DNA of 64,000 nucleotides from Malaya genurostris (GCF_030247185.1 NC_080571.1:352714254-352778253); one strand, 5' to 3'. Shown: positions 48,651 to 60,655, numbered from the stretch's first letter. The notes: generated by a model not told the origin, from the sequence alone. Numbers and translations: made by a program.

Positions 48651-49964
48651 ATGGATGATCTCATGGAAGATCATCCGAATCCGATTCCGGATACTAGTAA
48701 AAGTTTAAATACTCCGAGGGCTAAACATTATCCACAGGGTACCACTGGGCCATGGATAGTCTATCTTCGAAAAAAAGAAAAGATTTTAAACTTGATGCAA
48801 ATTACAAAGGATTTGACATCACATTTCTCTGAAGTTAAAGAAATCTGTAAGGTTAATAGAGATAAAATTCGAGTTGTAGTTAACGACTTGAAACAGGCAA
48901 ACGATATTGTAACCTGTAAATTATTTGCTATTGAATATCGAGTTTACATTCCATCGAAGGAGGTAGAAATTGACGGTGTTGTGACTGAAGCAAGTCTGAC
49001 AGCAGATGATTTACTTAAAAATGGAGTTGGCCGTTTTAAAAACTCCATGCTTGAGGGAGTTAAGATACTCGAGTGCAAACAATTGTACTCAGCATCTATT
49101 GTCGATGGAAAAAAGTCTTATCGTCCCTCAGATTCGTTTCGCGTAACATTTGCCGGATCTGCATTGCCTAGCCATGTCTATATCGATAAAATTCGTCTTC
49201 CTGTTCGGCTTTTCGTACCGCATGTTATGAATTGCACGAACTGTAAAAAATTCGGACATACAGCTACTTACTGTAGTAATAAGTCCAAATGTATCAAATG
49301 TCAAGGGCCTCATAAGGATAATCTTTGCGATAAAGATGTTGAAAAATGTGTTTATTGTGGGGAAAGCCCTCATGATGATCTTTCAGTGTGCGCTGCATTT
49401 AAGCTGCGTAAAGACAAAATGAAGCTTTCTTTAAAAGCACGGTCTAAGCGCACATATGCAGAAATGCTCAAAACGGTCATACATGTCTCCCCTTTGGAAA
49501 CCGAAAACGGTTTTTCAAATCTTGCGGAGCCAGAGGAATCTGACTCTGACGGAAATAGTGAAGATACCTCGTTTGTCACTCCTCAAGGGTCTGTTAAGAG
49601 GAGATTAACAAACCACAAAATACCAAAAAAGACACCTAAAATTATACCTTCAAAAAAAGATCCCCGTGTTAAAGCTAAAAAGCCAAATTTAAAACCAAAA
49701 ACTGTGCCTCCTGGTTTGTCAAATTCACAAACCAATCCAGGAACTAGCTCAAGAAAAGACAATAATCCAGTGGGCTCCATTTCACATTCACCAACAGGAT
49801 TACTGAAATTTTCGGAAATTGCAGAATGGATTTTCGCTGCATTCAATATTTCTGAACCTCTAAAGACCATCATAACAGCATTCCTTCCAATAGCTAGAAC
49901 TTTTTTGAAACAGTTATCAGCTCAATGGCCAGCTCTTTCAGGTTTTGTATCATTTGATGGATAA
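48651..49964 (+). CDS. LINE ORF1, nucleic-acid-binding gag-like protein
   Basis: 437 residues. I chose ATG 48651 (MDDLMEDHPNPIP) because the open frame upstream lies in the 5' UTR and has no ORF1-like content. Residues about 193-247 carry three CCHC-type knuckles: CTNCKKFGHTATYC, CIKCQGPHKDNLC, CVYCGESPHDDLSVC. A basic, Pro/Lys-rich segment follows (KKTPKIIPSKKDPRVKAKK). It binds element RNA as part of the ribonucleoprotein. The end overlaps the ORF2 start by eight bases (ATGGATAA), which suggests reinitiation of translation. Confidence 0.93.
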   Translation: MDDLMEDHPNPIPDTSKSLNTPRAKHYPQGTTGPWIVYLRKKEKILNLMQITKDLTSHFSEVKEICKVNRDKIRVVVNDLKQANDIVTCKLFAIEYRVYIPSKEVEIDGVVTEASLTADDLLKNGVGRFKNSMLEGVKILECKQLYSASIVDGKKSYRPSDSFRVTFAGSALPSHVYIDKIRLPVRLFVPHVMNCTNCKKFGHTATYCSNKSKCIKCQGPHKDNLCDKDVEKCVYCGESPHDDLSVCAAFKLRKDKMKLSLKARSKRTYAEMLKTVIHVSPLETENGFSNLAEPEESDSDGNSEDTSFVTPQGSVKRRLTNHKIPKKTPKIIPSKKDPRVKAKKPNLKPKTVPPGLSNSQTNPGTSSRKDNNPVGSISHSPTGLLKFSEIAEWIFAAFNISEPLKTIITAFLPIARTFLKQLSAQWPALSGFVSFDG

Positions 49965-52900
49965 TTTATCATCCGCCGCAAATGATTCAATCACTGTCCT
50001 GCAGTGGAATTGTCGAAGCATCATGCCAAAACTTGATTCATTTAAAGTTTTGTTGCATAGTCAAAAATGTGATGTATTTGCTTTGTGCGAAACATGGCTT
50101 ACATCAAACATAGCCTTAAATTTTAATGACTTTAACATTATACGTCTCGACAGAGACTCCCCGTATGGTGGAGTGCTTTTAGGAATTAAGAAATGTTATT
50201 CCTTTTATAGATTAAACATTCCTTCGACTTCTAGTATAGAAGTTGTTGCTTGTCAAATAAACATTAAAGGAAAGGACATTTGCATTGCTTCGGTATATAT
50301 TCCTCCAAGAGCTCAAGTTGGACAACGACAGCTTAATGAAATTGTCGAAGCCCTTCCTGCTCCACGTTTGATTTTAGGAGATTTCAATTCGCACGGAATG
50401 ATGTGGGGTTCCGTTTACAATGATAGCAGATCATCTCTAATATATAATATTTGCGACAATTTTAGCATGACGGTACTAAATATGGGTAGCATGACACGGA
50501 TCCCAAGACCTCCTGCACGTCCAAGTGCATTAGATTTATCTCTTTGTTCGACTTCAATTCGACTAGATTGCACCTGGAAAGTATTTCCTGATTTACATGG
50601 TAGCGATCATTTACCAATCATCATCTCAATTAGCAGTAACAAAGGCATTGCTAATTCAGTTAATATTCCATATGATTTGACAAAAAATATTGACTGGATT
50701 AAATACCAAAGTAATATTTCAAGTGTCTTAACTTCAATGGAAGAGCTTCCCCCACTTGAAGAATATGACTTCCTCGTTTGTTCGATTCTGGAGGCCGCAG
50801 AACAAGCCCAAACCAAACGATTTCTTGGTCCATCGTCTAACAGAAGACCTCCAAATCCTTGGTGGGACAAAGAGTGCTCAGATGCTAAACACGCGAAACA
50901 AAATGCTTTCAAGACGTTTTTAAAACGAGGAGGAGGAACTCCTCAGAATTTTGAAAAATTCTTGGTTTTAGAAACCAAGTACAAGAACATACTTCGGGTT
51001 AAGAAATGCAGCTATTGGAGACATTTTGTGGAAGGTTTGTCAAGAGAAACCTCAATGAGCACTCTTTGGAATACGGCCAGACGAATGAGGAATCGTAACG
51101 TAGGAAATGAGAGTGAGGAGTACTCGAATCGATGGATATTTGATTTTGCGAGGAAAGTTTGTCCAGATTCCGTTCCTACGCATAGCATTGTTAGGGAGTC
51201 TTCTTCAAATGATGATTCCATTGATAGCCCCTTTTCAATGATGGAATTTTCCATAGCACTCATGTCTTGTAACAATAACGCTCCTGGATTGGACAGAATT
51301 AAATTCAACTTGGTGAAGAATCTGCCCGACCTCGCAAAAAGACGTTTGTTGGAATTGTTCAACAAGTTTCTTGAGCAAAATATTGTTCCACCTGACTGGA
51401 GACAAGTGAAAGTTATCGCCATTCAAAAGCCGGGGAAACCAGCTTCCAATCACAACTCATATAGACCCATTGCGATGTTGTCCTGCATCAGAAAATTGTT
51501 CGAAAAAATTATTCTACGACGTCTCGACACTTGGGTCGAGACGAACGGTTTGTTGTCAGATACTCAGTTTGGCTTCCGTAGAAATAAAGGGACGAATGAT
51601 TGCCTTGCATTACTTTCGTCTGACATCCAAATTGCCTTCGCTCAAAAGCAACAAATGGCATCTGTATTTTTAGACATTAAAGGAGCATTTGATTCAGTTT
51701 CCATTGATGTTCTTTCAGACAAGCTCCACCAACATGGACTCCCAGCGGTTATAAATAATTATTTGCACAACCTTTTGTCAGAGAAACGCATGCATTTTTC
51801 ACATGGCGATTTGGCAACAATCAGAATTAGCTACATGGGTCTCCCGCAAGGCTCATGCCTCAGTCCGCTCCTCTATAATTTTTACGTGAATGACATTGAC
51901 AGCTGTCTAGTAACCCCATGTACACTAAGACAATTGGCAGATGATGGCGTGGTTTCAGTTACTGGATCCAAAGCTATTGATCTGCAAAAACCATTGCAAG
52001 ATACCTTAGATAAATTGTCCGTTTGGGCTGTTCATCTTGGTATCGAATTCTCTGCGGAGAAAACAGAGCTGGTCGTCTTTTCAAAAAAGCATGATCCCGC
52101 GCAACTTCAGCTTCATATGATGGGAAGAATAATCGAACAGGTTTTGACTTTCAAATACCTCGGGGTGTGGTTTGATTCCAAATGCACGTGGGGAGGACAC
52201 ATTAGGTATCTGATAACGAAATGCCAACAAAGAGTAAATTTTCTTCGAACAATAACAGGGTCTTGGTGGGGTGCTCATCCGCAAGATCTAATAAAATTGT
52301 ATCAGACAACGATACTTTCAGTGATGGAATATGGATGCGTTTGTTTTCGTTCCGCTGCAAATTCTCATATTATCAAACTTGAGCGAATTCAGTACCGTTG
52401 TTTGCGAATTGCTTTAGGCTGCATGCATTCGACACATACAATGAGTCTTGAAGTTCTGGCGGGAGTTCTTCCATTAAAAGATCGATTTTGGGAGCTTTCA
52501 TCACGCCTGCTAATAAGATGTGATGTGCTGAATCCCATGGTAATTAATAATTTCGAACGACTAGTCGAGCTTCGATCTCAAACAAAATTCATGACAGTAT
52601 ATTTTAACCATATGTCACAGGAAATCAACCCTTCAAGATATATTCCTATCCGTGTCAGCCTCCTAAATGTACCTGACTCAACTTTATTTTTCGACACATC
52701 CATGCAGCGCGAAGTGCGTGGAATCCCGGACCACCTACGCTCTATGGAAATCCCAAAAATATTTTCAAGTAAGTTCAGGCATATTAACTCTGAGAAAATG
52801 TTTTACACGGACGGATCGCGAATGGAAGAAGCGACAGGGTTTGGTATGTTCAACAATAATGTTTCGGCCTCATTCAAGCTTCAAGAACCTGCATCTGTTT

Positions 52901-53649
52901 ATATAGCAGAGTTAGCAGCAGTTCATTATAGCTTGAATGTAATCGTCACATTATCTCCAAACCATTATTTCCTCTTCACAGATAGTCTGAGTGCAATTGA
53001 AGCCATTCGCTCAAACGCTGCTGGCAAAAATGAACCGTTTTTCTTGGGTAAAATAAAACAGTGTCTGAACGACATATTGAATAATAATTATCTAATCACA
53101 ATAGTTTGGGTTCCGGCTCATTGCTCCATTCCAGGCAATGAAAGAGCCGATATTTTAGCCAAACGTGGTGCTATTGAGGGTGAAATTTATGAGAGACCGA
53201 TTGCTTTCAACGAATTCTATAGCGCGTCTCGCCAAAGAACACTTGCCAGCTGGCAAGCTTCTTGGGATAAAGATGATCTGGGTCGGTGGATGCACTCAAT
53301 TATTCCTAAAATATCGACAAAGGCATGGTTCAGGGGACTGGATGTGAGTAGAGATTTCATTCGTGTGATGTCCAGACTCATGTCCAATCACTACACGTTA
53401 GATGCACATCTCCTTCGAATTGGACTTTCCGAGACTAATCATTGTGCTTGCGGCGAAGGTTACCGCGATATTGACCATGTTGTTTGGACATGCGTGGAGT
53501 TTCGTGATGTCAGATCTCAACTAATAAATTCCTTGCGTACCCAAGGTAGACTATCCAATGTCCCAGTTCGCGACATTCTTGCTTGTCGTGACCTTCCATA
53601 CATGAAACTTCTTTATCATTTCATTAAATCCATTGGAGTTCCAATTTAA
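49957..53649 (+). CDS. LINE ORF2: endonuclease, reverse transcriptase, RNase H
   Basis: 1,230 residues from the ATG overlapping the ORF1 stop. AP-type endonuclease in the first 230 residues with intact motifs WNCRSI, CETWL, LGDFNSHGMMWG and SDHLPI. Reverse transcriptase with KPGKPASNHNSYRPIAML, FLDIKGAFDSV, GLPQGSCLSPLLYNFYVND and the catalytic pair in QLADDGVVSV near residue 662, an LADD form of the usual YADD/FADD. RNase H near residues 949-1065: YTDGSRME, IAELAAVHYS, FTDSLSAIEAI, VPAHCSIPGNERADILA. A terminal cysteine-histidine motif CACGEGYRDIDHVVWTC is near 1163. All known catalytic acids are present. Confidence 0.95.
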   Translation: MDNLSSAANDSITVLQWNCRSIMPKLDSFKVLLHSQKCDVFALCETWLTSNIALNFNDFNIIRLDRDSPYGGVLLGIKKCYSFYRLNIPSTSSIEVVACQINIKGKDICIASVYIPPRAQVGQRQLNEIVEALPAPRLILGDFNSHGMMWGSVYNDSRSSLIYNICDNFSMTVLNMGSMTRIPRPPARPSALDLSLCSTSIRLDCTWKVFPDLHGSDHLPIIISISSNKGIANSVNIPYDLTKNIDWIKYQSNISSVLTSMEELPPLEEYDFLVCSILEAAEQAQTKRFLGPSSNRRPPNPWWDKECSDAKHAKQNAFKTFLKRGGGTPQNFEKFLVLETKYKNILRVKKCSYWRHFVEGLSRETSMSTLWNTARRMRNRNVGNESEEYSNRWIFDFARKVCPDSVPTHSIVRESSSNDDSIDSPFSMMEFSIALMSCNNNAPGLDRIKFNLVKNLPDLAKRRLLELFNKFLEQNIVPPDWRQVKVIAIQKPGKPASNHNSYRPIAMLSCIRKLFEKIILRRLDTWVETNGLLSDTQFGFRRNKGTNDCLALLSSDIQIAFAQKQQMASVFLDIKGAFDSVSIDVLSDKLHQHGLPAVINNYLHNLLSEKRMHFSHGDLATIRISYMGLPQGSCLSPLLYNFYVNDIDSCLVTPCTLRQLADDGVVSVTGSKAIDLQKPLQDTLDKLSVWAVHLGIEFSAEKTELVVFSKKHDPAQLQLHMMGRIIEQVLTFKYLGVWFDSKCTWGGHIRYLITKCQQRVNFLRTITGSWWGAHPQDLIKLYQTTILSVMEYGCVCFRSAANSHIIKLERIQYRCLRIALGCMHSTHTMSLEVLAGVLPLKDRFWELSSRLLIRCDVLNPMVINNFERLVELRSQTKFMTVYFNHMSQEINPSRYIPIRVSLLNVPDSTLFFDTSMQREVRGIPDHLRSMEIPKIFSSKFRHINSEKMFYTDGSRMEEATGFGMFNNNVSASFKLQEPASVYIAELAAVHYSLNVIVTLSPNHYFLFTDSLSAIEAIRSNAAGKNEPFFLGKIKQCLNDILNNNYLITIVWVPAHCSIPGNERADILAKRGAIEGEIYERPIAFNEFYSASRQRTLASWQASWDKDDLGRWMHSIIPKISTKAWFRGLDVSRDFIRVMSRLMSNHYTLDAHLLRIGLSETNHCACGEGYRDIDHVVWTCVEFRDVRSQLINSLRTQGRLSNVPVRDILACRDLPYMKLLYHFIKSIGVPI

Positions 53650-53985
53650 ATTTTATTTTATGTTAAACTGTTTTCTCTTCCATGAGTTCAACCAATAGCC
53701 AACTATAGGATATTGAATATAAGTGGTGAACTGATACAAACAATCCTGAAATAGTTATAAGATCATGTACAAAATAAATGTATTTTATTTAATGTAATTA
53801 AAATAGCAACTCGCTTGATAAAAACAGTGTTTAGATTAACTAATGAGTACCAACATACTAATATGATATTCGAAATGTATTAGGTTTAAACTACTATGTA
53901 TTGTGGATGCCACGGCGAAGAAAAACTTATGTATATTGCCTATGAAATAAACGTATTTATGAAAAAAAAAAAAATGAATGCAAGT

Positions 53986-56900
53986 GTACGAAAAAAATTG
54001 AAGACAAAAATTAGCGATGCGATGGAAGCAATTTTTTATTTTGCTTAGTTTAATTGTCTCGTAGATATTTCCCTGATAAAAAGTGTGCGTTGAACATCAC
54101 AAATTAGCTAGGAAAACTTTAAACGTAATATCATTACTTATTATTGGAAGATGGCGAAACGATTGGGTTGGATAAAAATTAAACTGATAAATAAAACTGA
54201 TAGTCTACTTCAAAACGTCGTTTAAAATCGTATACTAATGTACATATAATGTACTTCTAATGCAATAAAACTAATGAAACAGTTTATTCAGATTTCACCG
54301 AATACTATTCTCACGTTCGTACTCCGTGCTGTTGAAATTTTGCGGCAAGTAATGGCAGATAGATTTTAAAAAAGCTGGAGTTGAATCACCTGAGGGCAAT
54401 CACTTTTGTAAAGTGAAAATTTTGCAGTTTATATGGCTTATATAAGAAATAAAATAAAAGGAATTATTTTCCACATATAACTGTAGCAACACTTTTGATT
54501 CTCTTTCGGGTTGGTTTGATATTTATTTTATTTATGATTTTGAAAATGGACTGAAATATCTACAGTGATATTTTTTAAAATCACATATGATTATGAATGA
54601 TCAAGTCCAATACGCAATATCAATATGCAATGCAAATAGAGTGACAAAAATATATTCTGAATATTGATTATAGAGGCAAGTCTAATCTTTTAATTTCAGG
54701 GATGATTTATTTTCTCGTGTTTTTATTATATTAAACACAATTTAACGCTTCTTCGCATAGATTTGATTTATAGAAGTAATAGGAGTGCAGGGTTTTCCAC
54801 AACGTTTGAACCTACTGAGACGCCATGTAATTGCTTGCTCTGCAAAAATCAAAGTAATTAAGAAGAATGGCTAACAAAGAAATAGTCATTACTAACTAAA
54901 TACTCATTCAGCATCTTTTACCATACATCTACGCAAATTATCGATTAGAATAACTGTACTACGATCAGGAAATTAAGACTTTTAAATTGAGAATCACGGT
55001 TGTGGTTCCGGCCAACTGCCACAGGATGTCGAAGCATTTTGTAAAACGCAACATAAAATTGGAGGAATAGATGTTCCATTGAAATTTACTTTTGCATTTT
55101 TGTATCGCCTTATTAACTTAGTCATATTTTAATGCATTCATTAAATTTTTGCATTTAATATTATCATTTTTGGAGTTTCACAAAACTATTGCCTCGTAAG
55201 TTTTGCTTCCAAAAGCAAACAGCAAAATAATAACGTAATGTGATATCAGTTGAGAAATTGATGAGCTGAAATCAAATTAAGATTACAATCTGATATTGCT
55301 GTCAAAAATGTATTGAAAATAAAATGTTCTACAATTGACTCCCGAAGTGATCGGTTTAGCTTTTTTTTAAAAAAGAACATCCGCTAGAAGAAATTGTAAA
55401 TTCAATTTCATAACATTTTACAATATTCATATTACAGAGGAAACGATTTCAATTTGAAAAATAACACAATCCGCGTGGTTTATCGATTTGTCAGATAGTG
55501 CGATTTAGAATTTTTGTTACTCATATCACACATTCAGTTTTGAAACTACTCATTGTATTATTTACCTTAAAACTGTGTTGAGCAAAAAAATTTTTACGTG
55601 AATACTTCAAGGATCACATACAAAGAGTCCAAATGAAATATAATTCTGTTATCACATAATCAGGAGATAGTAGGAGAATATAGGATCAAGAAAAAAATAT
55701 GCATTTAATTCCACTTTATTTAACGTCACTAATGTCACGAGACAGATAATTTTGTTGTGTTTGATTGTATGATACTTGATTTTTAGATATTTATTTCGTT
55801 ATTGGAAACTGCGGAAGGTCTTCATTGCACGATTATCCATGGCACAGTTTCCAACAAGTAACTGTAGAGAGTTTGTTTGTTTTTGATAATAATAGAAATA
55901 TCATTCTTCAGTAAAATCTTATGTTGGCCTCCAAATTAGTGCCTTATACAAAACTATAGAAGTTCTATTTCGGTTTTAGTTTCTATTATATTGTATATTG
56001 CCCTGTATATTGAATGTGACGGAATTATTTGGTGTTTATGGTTCTTCTAATATTTGTACGAACTGATAGTGTTTATCATCAAAGTTGGTCTCAACTTTTT
56101 TGGTAGTTGACTTGGTTCGACACAACTTGTCTCGAAGTTAATACAAATACTATTAGTTTATTATGAATGATTAACATGAAATTAAAAGCAATCATCACAT
56201 ATGTTTATAATTATTAAGGAAACGATCGTCGAATGGCTTTGTAATCGGTATATAAATAGTGTCACGATCATGAGAAACAATAATAATTGACAAAAACTTG
56301 GGACTATTACTTCTCAGGCATAATAAACAACCCTACATTCGACCGAATGAAAAATACCAATTTGGCATTTCGAATGAGATATAATTTGTTTGGAAAAGTC
56401 GAACTCGATCGAAACACAAAATGAATTTATTATAGAACTACGGAATAGGAGTGAAAGTTACATATTTACGACACACAAAAACGCTCCATTAATAACCCTT
56501 TACAGTTTGATGTTTAATCAATAACATATTCTGGTAGGTATCAAAGTTGTCCCTAACGCTACAAATCACGATTAAAGTATAGCAAACACCGAAGAAATGT
56601 GCAGTGAAGACAATTCAAAAAGATTCGACATCTTTCTTATAAGCTTTATACAGGAATCATCCTGGGCGGTCATTCAGTTGTACCGCCATACGTCGCAGAG
56701 AACGAATCACCGTGAGTAGAAAATTCGACTCAACGCGAGTCATCATCACCACCGAATAGCTTTCTACCTAAATGCTTCGAAACGAACTCACTGCGAGCGA
56801 ACAGAGTGCATATATGATGCTTGCTTGCTTTGCCAAGCGGTTCAATTCTCTGAGTGGAAGGAAAGAATGAATAAAGCAGACACGGAATATATACAAACTG

Positions 56901-57000
56901 CTCGCCGCACGGGTAGCATCGCCGGTGAAGAGAATAGTTCACGAGTAATGTTTCATTGATAGGATCAGCAACCTTGGTTGCAAGTGTCACCATATTGATG
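53986..57000. other. Non-coding stretch, nothing coding
   Basis: AT-rich throughout and without recognisable frames. Only 56660-56995 differs: it is more GC-rich and resembles, inverted, the MITE candidate at 47650-47953 (gagtcgaattttctactcac, cagcaaccttggttgcaagt). Confidence 0.5.
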
Positions 57001-58324
57001 TATATGTGTTTTCTAGATAATCTTTATGCTTATTGACAATTGCGGCAATACTAAGTGTCAAGCACATAATATAAAAGTAGTGATTAAAATGGCTGCAAAA
57101 TTCTTCGTGAAAGTTCTTGAATCAAAGTTTTTAATGAAAAAAAGCTTCTTGTATAAATTTTTCTTAGAAATAATAAGACATAGTAAATATATTCATGAAA
57201 TTGTCGGTAAATTAACAAAAAAAATTTTTTTTCAATCCACCTAGTGGTGTAATGATGCCTTTCTCATATTGCTTATATTTTCAAAACTATCATTTGAAAA
57301 TTTTGTGAAGAAATTTTTTTTTAATCTTGAATAAAATAAGAAACTTTCTTTGGGTATGAACTAACAGAACCTTTTCAATTTGTAAACAGTTATGTCAAGT
57401 TAATAAGAATTTTTCTAAATGATTAAATACATTTTACCCTATAGATCTGGAACCGGAAGTAGGACCAGGATGACACTAAACAGCAACCTATGAGACTATA
57501 GGAACTTTTATTTGAGCCTGTTTGTGGAAATCGATCAAATCATCTTTGGGAAAATTGAGTGAGTCTCGTTTTGAAATTTTTGACCACTATTTCCGGTACT
57601 TCTGGAACCGGGAATTTGCAACCAGTACATTTTGGATCGATTCGTTTAGTAAGTAACTAATATAACCTATAAATTGAATATTATCTGTTTTTGCATCTCT
57701 GCTCCAAATGACGGTTTATAATTTTAAACACACTAGAAGTTGAACCAAGCTTAGTGTCGATCAAACCAAGAAATGTACTCACGGCAAAACAAAAGCGGCC
57801 CTTACCCGAGAATTATGTTTGTCATTTTTAATGATGTATTTCATATTTGATAGAAAACTCGTAATTACTGCACTATACACGTTCATTAAAATGATATTAT
57901 TTTTTAGTAATGATATTTTGACTCGTGTAAGGGCCGCTGAAGGATTCCTGCCAGAGTTAAAACTGAAAAAATGTCTCGCTTGTTCTCTGACAGGGTTTGA
58001 TTTGCTGCAAAAATATTTCCTGCGTTTGGCCTACTAATGTCCGCCTTCAGTTCATTCCAAAATTAACTTTTAGCATGAACAAATAATATTTTTAATAGTT
58101 TATGAATTATTTCACAAGTTGAAATTGGTTTTCCCCTGCATTTGGATATATAAACTTGCAATCGTCATCCTCGCACACGTACGCCTCTAGTTGTGAAATT
58201 AAATGTTAGATCGCTCATAATCACAATACAATGCTCTGTTGATTTTGAGTTGGTGCTAGCCGGTGTCACATGGCTGGATTATTGTGACGCGTTTATAAAA
58301 GTTACCGAAGATTTTACAAATCTG
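57001..58324. repeat. Dispersed culicid repeat (inverted) in non-coding DNA
   Basis: 57230-57290 has ccacctagtggtgtaatgat and gcctttctcatatt; 57440-57620 has the inverted form of the repeat at 6.8 kb (ctggaaccggaagtaggacc, tgtttgtggaaatcgatcaa). The remainder is unassigned; the frame 57819-58037 is not recognised. Confidence 0.55.
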
Positions 58325-58480
58325 TTTAAAAGTCGAAGGTTTCGGGTACCATTTTATAGAAAGAGTTGAGTGGTAATCGAGGAAACCGCTAAGTAACTAA
58401 TAAAAGAAAAAGTAAACAAAGAGAAACTGTCACTTGCTCTTACGGCCTTTTGAAAAATCAATCAAGAATTATCTAAAGTC
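58325..58480 (+). repeat. Single arm of the 8.4-kb inverted-repeat element
   Basis: Matches 8568-8705 (aaagagttgagtgg, aaccgct, agtaaacaaagagaaactgt, cttacggccttttgaaaaat). It ends about 100 bp before the first recognised menorin exon and could touch that gene's regulatory region. Confidence 0.7.
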
Positions 58481-58585
58481 GACAATGTTGTTTGTTTATA
58501 TATTTAGTGCTCTATTGCTCAAAATTATTGGTATAATCGTATTCAAGTTTCGTACATTTGAACCAATATTTGTTTTGTAGAAAGC

Positions 58586-59504
58586 ATGGATATACCTAGT
58601 TTACATGAAGATTATACACAGAAACCTAATTTAACAAGTATTACTTGGGCACATGCAGTTAATAATAAAACTTATCTGTCTGATGTATTAAATAATGGTG
58701 AGCATTACTTCGAAACATTTTTCCATTGTACTATTTATAATATTTCTTACAGCTAACGTTAACTTTATCGAAGCAGATATATCAATGGGTTACCTCGAAG
58801 ATGATAAAATTAATCAAAACCTTATTCCTGTTATGGCACATCCCCCAGCAATAAAATCAGATTTATCATTGAACAATTTCTTGAAACAAATAAGGGATTT
58901 CAATATGCATGCCAACACTAGCCAGGTTAAAGGAGTAAAACTAGATTTCAAATCAATCGAAGCCCTCGAACAATCAGTTGGAATACTTTCGTCATGTTAT
59001 GATACACGCAAATTCAAAACATGGATTAACGCAGATATTTTATCAGGACCTGTAAATAACACTTCAACCATACCAGTAGATCCAATAAAATTTTTTGATG
59101 CTGTAAAACGTATGGATAATGTTACACTATCCATTGGTTGGACAACCAGATGGAGCAACGATGCTAAGGAAGGTCAATACACCGAGGCTCACATTCAACA
59201 CATGCTAAATACAATTAAGGACAATGGCATTGATAAGATGGGATATGACATTACATTCCCGATTCGAGCCGGTATTGCCGCCTATAGCGTCAAAGAGTTA
59301 AATAATTTGTACTGTTCTTTAACGCATACTAATTCAGTCACATTCACAATATGGTCCAGTGCTGATGATGCAGTAAATGTAGTAAAATTAAGAGAATTTA
59401 TATTTGCTATAGGACTCGATAGAATTTATATAGATGTCCCGGACCAGCTGAGACAACAACTTAACCTGACTAATGGTCGGTCCATGAATATATGTGTGAA
59501 ATAA
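58586..59504 (+). CDS. Menorin/FAM151 family protein
   Basis: Exons 58586-58697 and 58753-59504 join in phase (G|CT, alanine) to 287 codons. A splice acceptor (ttgttttgtag) just before 58581 implies an upstream non-coding exon. The protein has SITWAHAVNN at the start, then FIEADISMGYLED, VMAHPPAIKSDLSLNNFL, VKGVKLDFKSIEALEQSV, TWINADILSGP, TLSIGWTTRW, and DITFPIRAGIAA. This series (AHAVN, EADI, AHPPxxxSDL, KLDFK, NADILxGP, GWTT, PVRA) is that of the FAM151/menorin family (DUF2181), whose fold resembles glycerophosphodiester phosphodiesterases and whose secreted nematode member shapes dendrites. The spliced form has no signal peptide and resembles FAM151B. A read-through start within the intron gives a hydrophobic N-terminus; see findings. 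Confidence 0.87.
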
Positions 59505-60653
59505 ACTGAAACTGAATCATAACTCTTTCGTTTAGACGCATAAAAACCTAGAAAAGTCTCATTTTCTTCGCCATTGCCACCTAGCAGTTCAATTTAAACC
59601 ACTAAGCAGATGCAAAGTTTACACTATTGTTAATTTCAACTGCTCTAGGCACTAATGAGCCGCAGGAGAAACGCGAAGAAAATGAAACTAAATATTTTCT
59701 TTGTAACCAAAAACCCCTAAGTGTTCGCATCGAGTTTTCGCGTCGCTATAAGAGCAGTATTGAACAATTTTCAAACTATTGTATTGCTTCTTTGAGCCGA
59801 AACAAAGATATTGCATCCGATTTTATCACAAATAAGTTGTGCTAATATCGGCAGAATAACATAGCAACTCTACTAATGAGATGACTATTGGTACAATGGA
59901 CCTGGTATTATAACGTCGCATTCACTGACAGCTGAAAAAGATATTTATACCTTCCCTGGGTAAATTATAGTTAAGGAAAAAAATTCATTCAGCAAAATTT
60001 TAACCAAGTATCGACATACACTTCGAGACAGCTTCAAAATGGTTTTGCTGTTAAATATAATCGGATAGGTGAGTTAACCCTATCCGTCAAAATCGTCAAA
60101 AATATTGGAACAGTCCAACAGCGAGACAATACGTAGTTTAGCCTTATTTTTTGGAACAGTAGTGAATAGCAGATTGCAAACAACTGCCAGTATCCTGTCC
60201 ACGTTGCTCAAACTAAACGATAAAATTGGATATTGGTGTATTTTGTGTTATCGGAAATACTTAAAAAACTGGTTTGGACAAAAATAAATAAATGACAATA
60301 AATTTTAATCTACACATGAAAATTCATTCGATAATTTTTAAGTAATGTAATTTAGTTAACCCAACGAAAATTAACTTTTGTAATGTAAATTTAGGCAACC
60401 CAGTCAAAATAAACTTTTTATCTTTTTAGCTTTATCCAAAGAAATACATATTCAAAAAGAGGTGAATGTCTAGTATTGCTTTCGGCACGGTTCTAGAATT
60501 TGTTGACAATAAAGATCTATGATTATAGATTAATCGTTTTAAATCCATATAAATGTTAGTTTTCCTTATCATGGGACTTGATTGCGGAATCATATTGGTG
60601 GCACCATCGTAATCGAGTCCCAGGATGAATTAAAAACTTTTATAAATTTTCAA
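59505..60653. other. 3' flank of menorin gene, non-coding
   Basis: The frames at 59627-59845 and 60105-60287 are not recognised. No repeats identified. Confidence 0.45.
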
Positions 60654-60655
60654 TA

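Larger units (their letters stand above)
47954..53973 (+). mobile_element. Full-length I-clade LINE, 6.0 kb
   Basis: Bounded by a perfect 12-bp target duplication atgaatgcaagt (47942-47953 and 53974-53985). It starts CATTCATTCAGT, has a 697-bp 5' UTR, two overlapping intact ORFs, a 310-bp 3' UTR and ends in 12 A. RNase H in ORF2 together with an AP endonuclease places it in the I group rather than Jockey. Intact frames and a perfect duplication suggest recent, possibly still active, retrotransposition. Confidence 0.95.

Noticed and set aside
49128..52284. Minus-strand and alternate frames within the LINE
   Set aside because: Shadows of ORF1 and ORF2.
58695..59504. 269-codon frame taken as the menorin CDS as it stands
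   Set aside because: Its first 19 codons are intron with gtgagc and ttacag borders; the upstream exon encodes the conserved TWAHAVN motif. Kept only as an alternative-isoform idea.
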